The notes beneath the pieces are model-generated. The model did not search any database. It was given only the letters and a program-made list of their open reading frames with translations, and was not told the DNA's origin. Both the position numbers and the translations under genes were made by a program. Below are positions 41,999 through 52,664 of a DNA stretch of 64,000 bases, one piece after another. The number at the start of each line of letters is the position of its first letter. The stretch's first letter is position 1. The stretch is from Melanopsichium pennsylvanicum (taxonomy: Eukaryota; Basidiomycota; Ustilaginomycetes; Ustilaginales): NCBI GenBank assembly GCA_900208305.1, contig OAPG01000004.1:62001-126000 (forward strand), in the 5' to 3' direction.

Positions 41999-44548
41999 CT
42001 ACGAATTGAGACCACGCGAAGTGACGTGAAAGGGACGCCATCGGAAAAGGCTCGTCCTGAGCTGGCTGAGAAGTTTCAGCATCTTCTTGTCAGGGTCCTC
42101 TCCAGTCTGCTTTTCAAGCGCTGTTGATGGAGCTTCTATCTGCTCCGGCTCATTGTGGCGCGTGTGAGATGGCCTCCGCTCAACATCAGTCGAATGTGCG
42201 ACTCCGAATCCTTGATCATCACCAGTGGCAAAAGCAGTAGCACGAGCACGTACGCGCTCCCTCGTTTGGACCCACAGAGCACTCAACTCGTTCTGTATCG
42301 CCGGAGGTATCGAGACCAGCTGTGCGTACCTATACCCAAAAGTGCCGTGACGAAACAGCAAAATCCGCCATACGTCTTGCCCCAAAAAGCTCGGTGGCCA
42401 TCCTCGATCGTGTCCCATTGGTTGGGTCGACGAGTTGCGCCACTTCAGATCCTGCAAATGACCCGGTGCTGTTTTCGCAGGCTCTTCGCCTTCCCACATC
42501 TCCGGTCCACACAGCGCGACACTGGGAGCTGGTGGTTCGTCGCGCATGCTTGCTGGCTGAGGTGGCCTCACGCCGTTCAAAATTGGAGCTAACAGCGAAA
42601 GCCCTTCTCCGCGTGCATTTCTTGTGTTGGAAGACCGCCCTGAGCCAGAACCCATCGTGGAACGGCCGAGAGGACTGCCTCTGCGAAACGAATCCCGTTC
42701 TTTCTGACCCCGACGAATGCCGAGCTGATTGGTGAAGAGGATAGTGGGGGTACACAGCCTGGAAGCTGCTTCTCTACACCTTGTCCGTGTTTGTTTCTGC
42801 TCTTCAATTGTGACACCGGGCTGTGATCGGTACTCGAAGGGCTTCTGTAGACGGAGAAGCATTTGGCGAATGCGGTCTGTGACCTGTGCAGCAACTTTGC
42901 GATCTTGACTACTTCCGCCGGGTGATCGTATGTGATATGAGAGCGAATCGATGAGCACCAAAGATGTTCTCAACGGCAATGCTGTTGGAATGCCTTTCTT
43001 CGATTGGCCGTCATGATACTCGTCTGTGGGTCGAAGAGAGTGAAGCAGGGCAATGAGACCCGCCAAGCTTACAACTCGGCTGAGGTGGATGCCGGCGAGC
43101 ACTGCTGTTACCAAGCGACGCACTTCTTCTGGCGTCTCTGAACGATCCTGCTTCGTGGCTGCTGGTATTGATGATACACCAGCATGCTCTGCTGCTCTTG
43201 TACTGTTCGGTTGCTCTTGCGTCGACATCCAAAGCGAAATGACAGCTGTCCAAGCTGCGTCAGCGACCCTTTCGGGCGAAAGTGCGCCTTCGCAGTCGAT
43301 GAGAAAAACCTGATCTGCAGTGGAAATCTCGGCGTCCCAGAAGTCTTGTGTGAAATAGCACGAATCCGTGAACGGTGTGCCTTCGCCCTCAGTGCCGCCT
43401 TCGAGATCGATGTCTCCTCCCAACAAAGTATCTGCATCCGCGCTGTGCGTGGCGAGCGCTTCGCGTGCCTTGCCGAGCGCACGCAATCTCTCAGTGATCG
43501 CAAATTGGAGGAGAAAGCTGGATTTGCCGCTGCCCGATGGACCAAGAACTTCCAAGATGGACCCTGAGGGCAGACCGCGATCGGAATGACCTAGATGTGG
43601 CGGCTGTATCCGAGGACCATTGCGTGATGCCGGACGAGACGTACTCTGTGCATCATCTTCTGTCGATGCTACATCAGAGCTGTCATTACGAGCTTGTTCT
43701 AGACTGACGACGTCTGCTATGCGAACTAAATCTAAATCGAATGATCTGAAGCCGGTGAGAGACCAACCTGTCCTGCGCGGAAGCGTCTCTGTGGCGGAGG
43801 GAAGAGGAGCAAGATCGTACGCGAGAGGGGCGACGTGTGACGGTGGTGGCACCGGAGGCTGAGGAGGAATTGCTTGGAGCAGAGCATGCTGAAGAGCGTC
43901 AGTGGTTGGAGCCGACGAAGGTTGACGCCGAGGCAAGAGCTTCTCGAAATCTTGTACGGTTCGTTGCGGCATGGGTATCAAAGGGACGTTGCCTGCGTTG
44001 GATGGCACTGAGCGCTGTGAAGGAGACGGGGTGGACGGGGTGGGAAGTGGTCGCGAGATGCCCGAGAGCGGTCTTACATTGGGTGAAGGGGAAGATAGTG
44101 AGCCCGTGGGTGCTGAGCTTGTATTGGATTGGAAGAGGGCGCTCGAGCTCTCTGTAAGGGGTGAAGTTGCTGCTGTGGCTGATCTGGAGCTGCTGTCTCT
44201 TTGTCGTGCACGCTTCGACTGCGGAAAGAGCTGATGCATATCCGAAAAGGAGGGTGCTGGCGGTGGATGACTGAGACGCAAGCTAGACTTGGTGGGTGTA
44301 GCGTTGACTGATGGTGCGATTGGGGAGGCTTGCTTGGCAGTGACCGTGACTGTGGCTGTGGCGGTGCCACGCGGTGAGTGAGAGGCTACACATGGCTTCG
44401 CTGGACATGATTTTGGGTGATGTGAAGAATGAGGATGAGCTGGGAGTATTTGGGAGAGAAGGCGCTGTGAAGGAGTTGGTTGACTAGGGCCAGGAGGAGA
44501 GTTATCGTGATAGCCGCTGGAGTATGCGAGAGAAGGAGTCAAAGGCAT
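41999..44548 (-). CDS. RecA/Rad51-family ATPase, probable Rad51 paralogue
   Basis: 849 aa from the ATG at 44548 (MPLTPSLAYSSGYHDN). The open frame upstream of it has no ATG. Residues 1-~320 are Ser/Pro-rich and disordered. The RecA-like core shows Walker A GPSGSGKSS at about residue 340 in the context GSILEVLGPSGSGKSSFLLQ, VFLIDCEGALSPERV, Walker B SLVLIDSLSYHI at about residue 532 and TPTILFTNQLGIRRG. The order fits Rad51 paralogues, which help load Rad51 in homologous recombination, and the compact Walker A/B spacing recalls the XRCC2/Rlp1 type. Smuts are known to have the Rad51 paralogue Rec2, but I cannot say whether this is it. The long N-terminal tail and a Ser/Arg-rich insert after Walker B are unusual for the family. 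Confidence 0.7.
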   Translation of the reverse strand: MPLTPSLAYSSGYHDNSPPGPSQPTPSQRLLSQILPAHPHSSHHPKSCPAKPCVASHSPRGTATATVTVTAKQASPIAPSVNATPTKSSLRLSHPPPAPSFSDMHQLFPQSKRARQRDSSSRSATAATSPLTESSSALFQSNTSSAPTGSLSSPSPNVRPLSGISRPLPTPSTPSPSQRSVPSNAGNVPLIPMPQRTVQDFEKLLPRRQPSSAPTTDALQHALLQAIPPQPPVPPPSHVAPLAYDLAPLPSATETLPRRTGWSLTGFRSFDLDLVRIADVVSLEQARNDSSDVASTEDDAQSTSRPASRNGPRIQPPHLGHSDRGLPSGSILEVLGPSGSGKSSFLLQFAITERLRALGKAREALATHSADADTLLGGDIDLEGGTEGEGTPFTDSCYFTQDFWDAEISTADQVFLIDCEGALSPERVADAAWTAVISLWMSTQEQPNSTRAAEHAGVSSIPAATKQDRSETPEEVRRLVTAVLAGIHLSRVVSLAGLIALLHSLRPTDEYHDGQSKKGIPTALPLRTSLVLIDSLSYHIRSPGGSSQDRKVAAQVTDRIRQMLLRLQKPFEYRSQPGVTIEEQKQTRTRCREAASRLCTPTILFTNQLGIRRGQKERDSFRRGSPLGRSTMGSGSGRSSNTRNARGEGLSLLAPILNGVRPPQPASMRDEPPAPSVALCGPEMWEGEEPAKTAPGHLQDLKWRNSSTQPMGHDRGWPPSFLGQDVWRILLFRHGTFGYRYAQLVSIPPAIQNELSALWVQTRERVRARATAFATGDDQGFGVAHSTDVERRPSHTRHNEPEQIEAPSTALEKQTGEDPDKKMLKLLSQLRTSLFRWRPFHVTSRGLNS

Positions 44549-47041
44549 GTCGGGCAAGCGGGAGCGTGCAGCTGCGAGTGCGGTGATGGAAAACGATCCT
44601 CGATGCGAGTTGATGCTCGATTGACATATGAATTAGGACGGACGGAAGCTGTAGAGAGACCGTGTTCAAACTGTGCTCGTCTGCGGTGGTACTCGCAAGG
44701 AGCGAGCTTGGACAAGTATTTGATAAGGAACGAGACCTAGAAATTTCTCCATAAGAGACGCGTGTTGCTTGTTCGAGCTAGCATGAGTATAGCAGAAGCT
44801 CGTGTGATGTTGATGAGAAATCGGGAAGACGAGGGTCTGCGCATAGAAGTGAGCGTGGTTGATTGCCACCAAAAGGCCATAAGTGCCACAAAGTAGCTGC
44901 AGCATGTACAAGGCGGAGCTCGCGTGAACCTCGAGCCACGAGACCAACACTTTGCGTGCGAATTTGTCGAGGCGTAGAGAGGATGCTGCCGATAGCGCGT
45001 CGAGGAGTCTTTGAAATCGGCGTTTTCACTACCCCAACCCCATGCAGAGCGACGAGCGGCTATGACGGTGATATGACGGGTTTCCAGTTTCCATTTTCCA
45101 GTTTCCAGTTTCCAAAATTCTGCATCTGAATCACCGATCCAATTGGAGCTGATGTAGTGATTTTGAAAAGCTAGGAAGAAAGTGGAGAATTCAAACGGAA
45201 GTGGTGTCAGACTGAGATCTGCTGTGAAAGTCAGGGCAAAATCGGGCCCCCCTTCTCGCAACGAAGCCGAGCTCATGACGCAAAGAGCAAGCCAGCAGCA
45301 CAGCCAACCGAACCGAACCGAACCGACTGAACGACAGCGCAAGCTTGGTTGGATACACTAATGGCTGAGCTCGCTGCTTCTGGCTGAAAAAGTGGAGCAG
45401 GCTGCCTAGCTTGCCTAGCTTGCCTAGCTTGCCTAGCTTGCCTAGCTTGCCTAGCTTGCCTAGCTTGCCTAGCTTGCCTAGCTTGCCTAGCTTGCCTAGC
45501 TTGCCTAGCTTGCCTAGCTTGCCTAGCTTGCCCAACTTGCCCAGCTTGACTGAGTCGGTTTCGGTCCGTTTTCGACGAGGTTTATTGTAGGCTTCATTCG
45601 GGATCATGCCGAAACCAGTTAGAATTTTGAGTTAAATTAAATGAATAAAATAAAATGAAACTCCCACCAACTAATAATTCTCTACAGAGGGTGAAAATTT
45701 GAACTGTGTGTGGGATTTTTCAAGGAACGTGGACATATTTGAACATATTTGAATTGGCTGACTGACTCAATGGTCGCTTGACGAGCTGTCAGTCAGGGAG
45801 AGTCAATTTCGAATCATCCCCCTTTGCCCATCTGTCTGCAGAATAGTATTTTCTCGCTTCAATCGCTTGCCTCCTTTTTCTTTTCCGGCTGTCGATGTGC
45901 AGTCTTTCTTTCTTTCTTTCTTCAAATCGACCAAACCGCTGTGTGTCCTTTTTCGTGACCGCCTTTGCAAGTCTCATGAAACTGAGTGAGCGAATACGAC
46001 AGTCTCTGTGTGAGTGTGATCTTCCAATCTAAAGCCATGTTGAGGTATTTCCACATTCTGTATCCCTAACACCACTTGCATCTCCAACAGCCTTTCATAT
46101 TTGCTCAAAACCCTTTCAAGGAGTCACATCCTCACTAACAGAAAAAACCCTCGCTTTCACCCAACCTATGCTCGACCCCAGTTGTAGACCCTATCAGCGT
46201 GCTTCATCGTAAGTCACATACCCTTTCACTCAGCCTTCTTATTCCGTAGTCCATGCGCTTTATCTTTTTTGGTCTTGCCAGCAGTCTCTGACACTTCCGA
46301 CTCTCCTCCTCTTCTCGTCCTACCAACACCCTCCTCTCTTCAACGCCATCAGTTCCGTTCGATCCCAGGCAAGCTGCCTCTGCGTTGGCCAACTGCTTCT
46401 CTTCCTGGACTCGTCCGATCGTCCTCCTTAACCTAGACCAGTTTCAACATCTTGATTTTGAGTTTCACCGACGTCGTTGGTACCACCTTTGCCTATCTCA
46501 ATCTCTTCTCGCCAGCTGCATCGCTTTTACAGCCTCTCGACGTTGACCCGCATAATCTCGACAATCAACCGGAATTTGCCCTCCGTCTCAGCAACGTGTA
46601 ACGCACCAATTCCTCCTCCGAATAACTCACGCTCACTCACAAAGCGCTTCGCAGCGTACGCAACCTTTCACCGTACCTCGAGACGACGAGCTTGGCCTCT
46701 CTTGCCAACCGCCTTCTGTAGCCAACCCATGATCGGCGCCATTTTTGTCATCCTCCGTCTCTCCACCCGCTTGGCTTGAATCCCACGCTGCTGGGCAACC
46801 TCACCGGATCCCAGCACCACCTTCAAGCCTCCTTGACCCTTTCATATCATTGCTCTCACTCCATTCAAAACTCAAAAAATTCCCCTCTCACAGGTGCGCG
46901 CCAGTCTTGTCACCCGCACATTCCGACACGGCTCTCTTCAACATTCATCCCGCTGGCGCCACATACACGCAGCCACCTCCTTCTTCCCTGTCAGCCTTGA
47001 TCGACTGTCTCTAGACACGCTGCTCGTCAACGACAGTCGTC
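44549..47041. other. Long intergenic region with a minisatellite
   Basis: About 2.5 kb. The left part (44549-45400) is the upstream region of the Rad51-like gene, with a TTTCCAGTTTCCA-type repeat at 45075-45115 and an (AACCG)n patch at 45300-45330. The 9-bp minisatellite lies at 45404-45547. The right part from 46100 is CT-rich and forms the leader of the next gene. No convincing gene is seen. Confidence 0.55.
45404..45547. repeat. 9-bp minisatellite (GCCTAGCTT)n
   Basis: Fourteen perfect copies of GCCTAGCTT (45404-45529) are followed by two altered ones (GCCCAACTT, GCCCAGCTT). As the period is a multiple of three, all reading frames stay open across it; one minus-strand ORF reads (KLG)n. 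That ORF has no other protein-like part and is not taken as a gene. Confidence 0.96.
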
Positions 47042-50000
47042 ATGGTTGCACTCGCTTTGTCCAGACGCCAAAAGGACTCGGGCACCGCAGAGACCACTCC
47101 TTCCTCCGAGATGCCGCCTACTCTCGCTGCAGTCCACGCAGCCTCTTTTAGCGGCAGGCCCTCACCCGAACTTGGCCAACCAGACGCTGCCACTGCCACT
47201 GCCGCCGACGCAGAAAGAGTCAAGCCAAAGCGCTCCTCCAGCTTTGGCCGTGGTCTCGGTCAGCTCGCTTCCCTCACCTCTGGCAAGCCCAAGGCCGTAG
47301 ACCTCATGTCCTTTGGCCGAAATAAGTCCGGCGCTTCCACCCCGCAATCGCCTCTACCTCAATCCACAAGCGACAATTTGGCTGCTGCCGCTGCCATCTT
47401 GGTGAACGCGGGCGTCGCCTCGATGGGTCCGCCTTCCAGCCCAGATCCGTCCCACCTCACCCAGTTCTCCCTTCTGCTCAGCGACCTCGTTAACAAGGCC
47501 TTTGTGCCTTGCACTGCAGGCGCCCTACCTGCTGCCCACACCAGCTCCGTCGCTCACAACGTCGCTGCTGCTGCCAAAGGTCCCACTACGCCCAAGATCA
47601 ATCAGATCACCTACGAGGGAAAGCACCTACCCGATAAGGCCAAGTTCATCGAGATCGCTCAGACTGTCGTCGGCGAGCTCCGATACGCCGAGGCTGTGGA
47701 CGCTTATCTCCTGCGAGCCGTCTCGCGCCAGATTCTCAAGGCACTCACCCTCTTTGCTGCTCGCATCGATTCGCTTTTGGTCTCGCCTACGAAAGACGCT
47801 GGTGCACTTCGGATCCCGGCCAACGCCAAGGAAGGCCTACACATCCCCGCCGCCATGGAATTCAACCTTGGCCTGGTGACGCTCATGTGGATCGTGGAGG
47901 ACAGTCTTGAGCGATGCATCGAAGGCGATCGTGACGCCCACGGCGAGCTCATCGCGGACGAAAACGGTGCCGTTCACGATGGCATGCCTCACTTTGTCTC
48001 TGAGATCCTCACTCCCGTTCGTAAGAGGATGGAAGGCACCATTCTGCACATCGTCCAGCCTATCCTTGGCCAGACCAAGCAATCCATCGCTCGATGCATC
48101 TTCAGCGCCGTGCCGACTCCTTTCGTGAGGCCTGTCACCCTCTCGCCTGCAACCACCTCGGTGAGTGCGTCTGCTGCGGTGGCTCATGACAGCGGCGCTG
48201 CTTCGCCTCCTCTTCCGAATGGACTCGCTCCGGCCGCTGTCCCCGGCAACGTATCACCTCCCTCGCGCCTCGCTGAAGCAGGACCTGGCTCTGCTTGGTT
48301 GCGCGAGCTTGACGGTCGCCTCGAGGGCGCTCGAAGATTGCTGTTGCCTCGAATCGAGGAGCGTTGTGGACAGGATGGCGAAGGCTGGTTCATCTCGGTC
48401 GCCGTTCACGTCATCTGGAAAGGTCTCATGATCCTCACCTCGCGATCTGTCTCCCTGCCTAGCAACGCAGCCTCCGAGTTGCTGACTGGGAGCAACGCCG
48501 CCAGTGCGTCTGCTTTTGACCGACTCATGGGCGAGGTCAATCAGAAGCGCAGCCCCTCGCCGGCTCAACTCGCCCAGGCTCTCAAAGCTGTCGGCGTTGG
48601 CTCTGCCCGCAGCAAGAGCCGAAGCAATGATCCTTTCAGCAACGCCTCTGACTCGGGCCGACAAAGTCCTTCGCACCCTTGTGCTGCATCAGGTCTCTGC
48701 TCGATTGCACCCTTCTCCCTCGTCAGTGCGCGCCTCTGCGCGCATCAGTTAGCCGAATTGCAGACTTTCGAGACGCTCATGCTTCGTTTCTGCGATGGCT
48801 TCCTGCGCAAGCCAGGCACCCAGACCAAAAAACCTGGCAAGGACTCAAGGCGATCCCGCTTCGCCCTCTTCTCCTCCGGCAACAGCCTGAGCGGTGCCAA
48901 CCAGCCCGTGCTCGACCTTTCGGCTTACGACCCGGACGAGGAGGACGAACTTGCTCGTGCCGCGCTTGCCGAAGCAATGCATGCTCTGCGCAGCACAATC
49001 ATTGTGCTCCAGTCGCTTGAGCGCGAGCCTGCTACCATCTGCGCCGGTCTCGAGCACCTCAAGAGCCTTCCTGATGCTCAGAGTAGTGTTGATGGTGCGT
49101 CCAACACCGCCGCGTCAGCCGTCATGGGAACTGAAGCGGCCAAGGCGCTTGATGCGATCCCCAACCTGCTTCTTCTGCAGATCTTGTACAATCGCCTCCC
49201 CATGAGTCCTGGACGCCTCGAATTACCTTCTCCGCCAGCGCTCTTTGGCTACACGTGGAACGACTATGAGAAGGCTATCTCTGGCTTTGCAGGTGGAGAG
49301 CAGTGGGCTCTTGCTGTGGCGATGCGCTACAAGCCTGAGATCGAAAAGGCTTGGAAAGCTCTTGCTACTCGACGAGACGAGAAGCTCGCTGAAGTCGAAA
49401 AGAAGATGGCTACCGTCAAAGCAGCCATGGGGGGAGCTATGAGGTCTGTCTCCGGCTCTTCTGCACTCGCTCGTGGAGGATCGCTTCATTCTGATGACGA
49501 CCAAGAAGATGACGACGACGATGCGCCTGACGTGATGTCTCAGTCTGTGCCAGAGCTCAAGAAGGCCAGCAACGGCGACGGTAATGGCAGTGGCAGAAAC
49601 AGCGTGGAGAGGTTCAGCGGGAATGAAGAAAACATGGATCGAGGGCGCCCTTCCGCCGGCCAGCCCCCACGCCGTAGCTCCACCCTTGCTCATCCTGCTA
49701 TGGCCGAAGCTGCTGCCGCCGCAGCTGCTGTTCCCACTCCTGCCGCCGCCGCCGCCGCCACCGCCGTTCCGCCGCGTTTCTGGCGTCGCAGCACTTCCAA
49801 CGCACGTACTGGTTTCCATCTCTCCTTCTCTGGGCTTCGAGCTCAATCCCCTCGTGCAGAGACCACCACCACACCACCAATCGCATCTGCCCACATTGCT
49901 GATCCCGAAGCCTCTACTTCAGCTCCCGTCTCAGCCACAGCTTTGGTCGCTTCACCCGCCGCTGTTGCTGAGACGGCTTCTCCTCCCCGCACCTCAACCG

Positions 50001-50146
50001 CTTTGTCCTCGGGTGACAATGGAGATTTCGGAGACGACAAGCTGAGGATTCAGCTGGAAGCCACGGTGGAAAAGAGGAGTCTTTGCGTATTTGCCAAGGC
50101 CTTGACCTATGCTGGTCGTGGGCAGGTGCATATCGAGCTGCCCTAG
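47042..50146 (+). CDS. Large Ala/Ser-rich protein of unknown function
   Basis: 1034-aa single-exon protein starting MVALALSRRQKDSGT. The N-terminal ~180 residues and the C-terminal ~230 residues are Ala/Ser/Pro-rich and low in order; the C-terminal part includes poly-Ala and Asp runs. The ordered middle (about 190-420 and 560-790) has helical segments such as AKFIEIAQTVVGELRYAEAV, FNLGLVTLMWIVEDSLERCI and ALAVAMRYKPEIEKAWKALA. No catalytic motif, signal peptide or membrane helix is visible. It looks like a conserved basidiomycete protein rather than noise, because codon use is G/C-biased at third positions throughout. A donor at 46209 (ATC|GTAAGT) and an acceptor at 46893 (CTCACAG) suggest a 685-nt intron in its leader. 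Function unknown. Confidence 0.75.
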   Translation: MVALALSRRQKDSGTAETTPSSEMPPTLAAVHAASFSGRPSPELGQPDAATATAADAERVKPKRSSSFGRGLGQLASLTSGKPKAVDLMSFGRNKSGASTPQSPLPQSTSDNLAAAAAILVNAGVASMGPPSSPDPSHLTQFSLLLSDLVNKAFVPCTAGALPAAHTSSVAHNVAAAAKGPTTPKINQITYEGKHLPDKAKFIEIAQTVVGELRYAEAVDAYLLRAVSRQILKALTLFAARIDSLLVSPTKDAGALRIPANAKEGLHIPAAMEFNLGLVTLMWIVEDSLERCIEGDRDAHGELIADENGAVHDGMPHFVSEILTPVRKRMEGTILHIVQPILGQTKQSIARCIFSAVPTPFVRPVTLSPATTSVSASAAVAHDSGAASPPLPNGLAPAAVPGNVSPPSRLAEAGPGSAWLRELDGRLEGARRLLLPRIEERCGQDGEGWFISVAVHVIWKGLMILTSRSVSLPSNAASELLTGSNAASASAFDRLMGEVNQKRSPSPAQLAQALKAVGVGSARSKSRSNDPFSNASDSGRQSPSHPCAASGLCSIAPFSLVSARLCAHQLAELQTFETLMLRFCDGFLRKPGTQTKKPGKDSRRSRFALFSSGNSLSGANQPVLDLSAYDPDEEDELARAALAEAMHALRSTIIVLQSLEREPATICAGLEHLKSLPDAQSSVDGASNTAASAVMGTEAAKALDAIPNLLLLQILYNRLPMSPGRLELPSPPALFGYTWNDYEKAISGFAGGEQWALAVAMRYKPEIEKAWKALATRRDEKLAEVEKKMATVKAAMGGAMRSVSGSSALARGGSLHSDDDQEDDDDDAPDVMSQSVPELKKASNGDGNGSGRNSVERFSGNEENMDRGRPSAGQPPRRSSTLAHPAMAEAAAAAAAVPTPAAAAAATAVPPRFWRRSTSNARTGFHLSFSGLRAQSPRAETTTTPPIASAHIADPEASTSAPVSATALVASPAAVAETASPPRTSTALSSGDNGDFGDDKLRIQLEATVEKRSLCVFAKALTYAGRGQVHIELP

Positions 50147-50450
50147 AATGCTCGTCGCTTCAAATTTCATGCTTGCTCTTCAATCTAGATATACGATCAG
50201 TGCGATTTTGCATCCACGAAATCTTGTTCTAATGGTTGTTATCTGTGGTTGATTTCCTCAATGTTACTCATCTTCTTTCATTTGCAATAATAGAATACCT
50301 ATATCTCGATGAAGATCGGTTTGTGTCAAGTGCACGTTTACAAACGTTCACAGTTGTCTGGACTCTTTGTTCATGGGAAGGGAATGGTTAAACGTTTTTG
50401 AACAGTGCGTCCAGAAAGCAGACCGCCTGCTGATTTAATGCAGGGCAAAG
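50147..50450. other. Short intergenic gap
   Basis: 3' region of the large unknown gene. Nothing gene-like is seen before the OCT1 remnant begins. Confidence 0.55.
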
Positions 50451-50454
50451 GCAG

Positions 50455-51740
50455 CGGGCTTGAGTAAGTTGTTTCAGCGCACTGTATAGGATTAGGTTTA
50501 GAGCAAGCACGGTTGCTCCGGGAGAGGTTGTAAGCAAGGGGCTGGGGATGTGTTCAAGGTAGAGGTATTAAGTGAATGAGAAGGCTTGAAGAGGTCAGAT
50601 GGCAGTGCGGAGGGGTTGATAGGAACGATCTATGCAGATCTTTGGAGTAGGGAAAGCAAGTCAGGTGGAGCAACACATTCTACGATGCGTTGTTCCCGTC
50701 GAGTGGACAAAGACGACGAATCAGGAGATTTTACCCATGGTCGTGGAGAATACGGGCGCACACTCTCCCCCTCCGACCTCGGCGGGGAAGGATTTGGCAA
50801 CCTTCTTGAAGCACCCGCATTCACCCAACACGAAAGGCCAGGGCGATACCAACTTCCCGTTGTAGTACTCATGTGTGACTTTACTCGACCGAACAGCACC
50901 AATTCGCCCTGTCTAATGAGCTGGCACGAAGTGAAAACACTATTCCACGAGATGGGACATGCCATCCACAGCATGATTGTTCGCACCTCATACCACAACG
51001 TCTCTGGAACCAGGAGTACAACCGACTTTGTCAAATTGCCGAGCATTCTCATGGAGCATTTCGTACAGAGTCCTCAGGTGGTCAGTATCGTTGCAAGGCA
51101 TCACAAGACTGGTGCAAACCTCGCCTTTGAGCACCTCGACTCGCATTCGCAAGCGTTCAATTCATTGAAAGGCCTCGATACTTATCGTCAGATCCTACTC
51201 GCACGTATTGATCAGATGTATCATTCAGATCTGACAGCACAGGGCCAAGTTTGACTCAATACAGGCTTACGCAAATTTAGACGCAGATTTGGCACTTTCA
51301 GTGGTCAAGCACCTTTACCATGCAGAAGAAACACACCCTCAGGTCCGATTAGGGCCTCTCTTCGCTTATGGAAGCACGTACTACACTTATCTGTCGGAAA
51401 GAGTCATTGCGAGCAAGATCAGGGACGAACTGTTTGCACCGAATCCGCTCAGCATGCAGGCGGGAGGAGTGTTCAAGTTCAAATGCTTGAAGTACTGCGG
51501 TGGCAACGATTTCTGGCAAATGTTGGCTGATGTTGTTGAGGCCGAGAACGTGAGGGATGGAGATAGTAAGTCTATGGACGAAGCTGGCAAGTGGGGAATT
51601 GAGTGAAGACCCCTTTAATGACTCAGAGTCATTTTCGATGAAAGGAATTCGAAGTACCACAAGCACTGTGGCATTGAGACACACCACAATTATGTAGACT
51701 ATCTGGGCCCTGTCGTCCTCGACACAAATCTCACGATAGC
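50455..51740 (+). pseudogene. Broken copy of mitochondrial intermediate peptidase (M3 metallopeptidase, OCT1)
   Basis: The readable core (50586-51254) carries EGLIGTIYADLW, the zinc site HEMGHAIHSM and the conserved VSGTRSTTDFVKLPSILMEHF region of OCT1/MIP, the protease that removes an octapeptide from imported mitochondrial precursors. The frame then breaks: near 51245 a one-base shift moves from TAQGQ to FDSIQAYANLDADLALSVV, continuing through FAYGSTYYTYLSERV up to a stop at 51606. Upstream (50455-50585) traces such as LSKLFQR and VFKVEVLSE are interrupted by stops. The first ~350-400 residues, including the presequence, are missing. A functional OCT1 probably exists elsewhere in the genome. 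Zinc ligands are preserved, so decay may be fairly recent. Confidence 0.8.
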
Positions 51741-51984
51741 TTTGGCGTGAGAACGAGCACTTGGTAGCACCATATCACTTCACATTGTCACGGAGCCAAA
51801 GGTTTGAACAGAGAAAAACAAAGCCAAGCAACAAAAGGTGAAATGCCATGCAAACGATATAAATACAATTCATGTGAGGTTCAAAGCAAACGATGCAAAC
51901 AAGACAGCGGTTTGCTGATTTCGCATGTGCCAATAACAGAAAGAGTCAATAACCGAAAAAGTGGAATGCTAGCATGATGCTCCT
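51741..51984. other. Short intergenic gap
   Basis: Between the OCT1 remnant and the IMP3 stop. An AT-rich stretch, probably the IMP3 3' UTR. No gene is seen. Confidence 0.55.
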
Positions 51985-52664
51985 TTAAAGCAGATCAAAG
52001 TCATCCAGCTCATCATTGTACCTAGCAATCGTTCTCTTGATCTTGCTCGTATCAACCCAAGTGACAAAGTCTTCCATGTTCCTTGTCACCATAAAAGCAG
52101 GATCACTAATAGTATCCGGTCCAACCCTTACATGTCCCTGTTCCACATACTTTACTGCTTGTCCTACCGTTTCCGACATCTTTAACCTCACCATCACCAC
52201 CGCCAACCTTCTCCTGCAGAACGTAGATACGTTTAGCTTGTTAGTGACGTCGGACATTTTGGCACCTGTATCCAAAAGTCCCATATCGTACAGTTTGGCA
52301 AGCATCCCTTGTTCATGCTTCCCACGGAATGGATCTGCCACGGGCAGCGTCGAAAGTCGAAGTGCCAAATGTCGAAGTTTGCCAACAAGTTTGTTATATT
52401 TGTGATAATCGTCACGATCTTGAATGTGGTAACGTCGCATCACCTTGACTTCGCGCATTCCTGCATCTTGCTTCCAGTCGAGAAAGTCATGCCTAAAAAA
52501 AGAGGTAGAGGTAGAGGGAGAGATTATCACCGAAGATAATGGGATGAGCAAAGAAGATGGACGTCAGCTTGGTGAGCATGCTTTACTCAGCATTACTATG
52601 CTTGGTTACGTTGTGATACTCACTTCTTGAGCAGCTTCTGCTCGTGGAACTTGAGCTGTCGCAT
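51985..52664 (-). CDS. IMP3: U3 small nucleolar ribonucleoprotein IMP3 (uS4-like)
   Basis: Two exons, 52624-52664 and 51985-52492, joined across a 131-nt intron (donor AA|GTGAGT, acceptor TTTTAG). The product is 182 aa and begins [20 protein letters not shown], matching the Imp3 start (RxLKxHExKLLKK). This supports the splice model; without it the N-terminus is missing. The middle shows [20 protein letters not shown] and the S4 RNA-binding domain is at the C-terminal half ([34 protein letters not shown]). IMP3 binds the 5' ETS and helps U3 snoRNA pair with pre-18S rRNA in the SSU processome. It is a paralogue of the ribosomal uS4 protein encoded at 7049, so the window holds both S4-domain relatives. 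Confidence 0.93.

Noticed and set aside
44737..45342. 201-codon minus-strand ORF upstream of the Rad51-like gene
   Set aside because: It has a hydrophobic start but contains the TTTCCA repeat (KLETGKWKLET) and no recognisable domain; most likely chance.
45191..45607. ORF encoding (KLG)n
   Set aside because: It is produced by the 9-bp minisatellite, whose period keeps every frame open.
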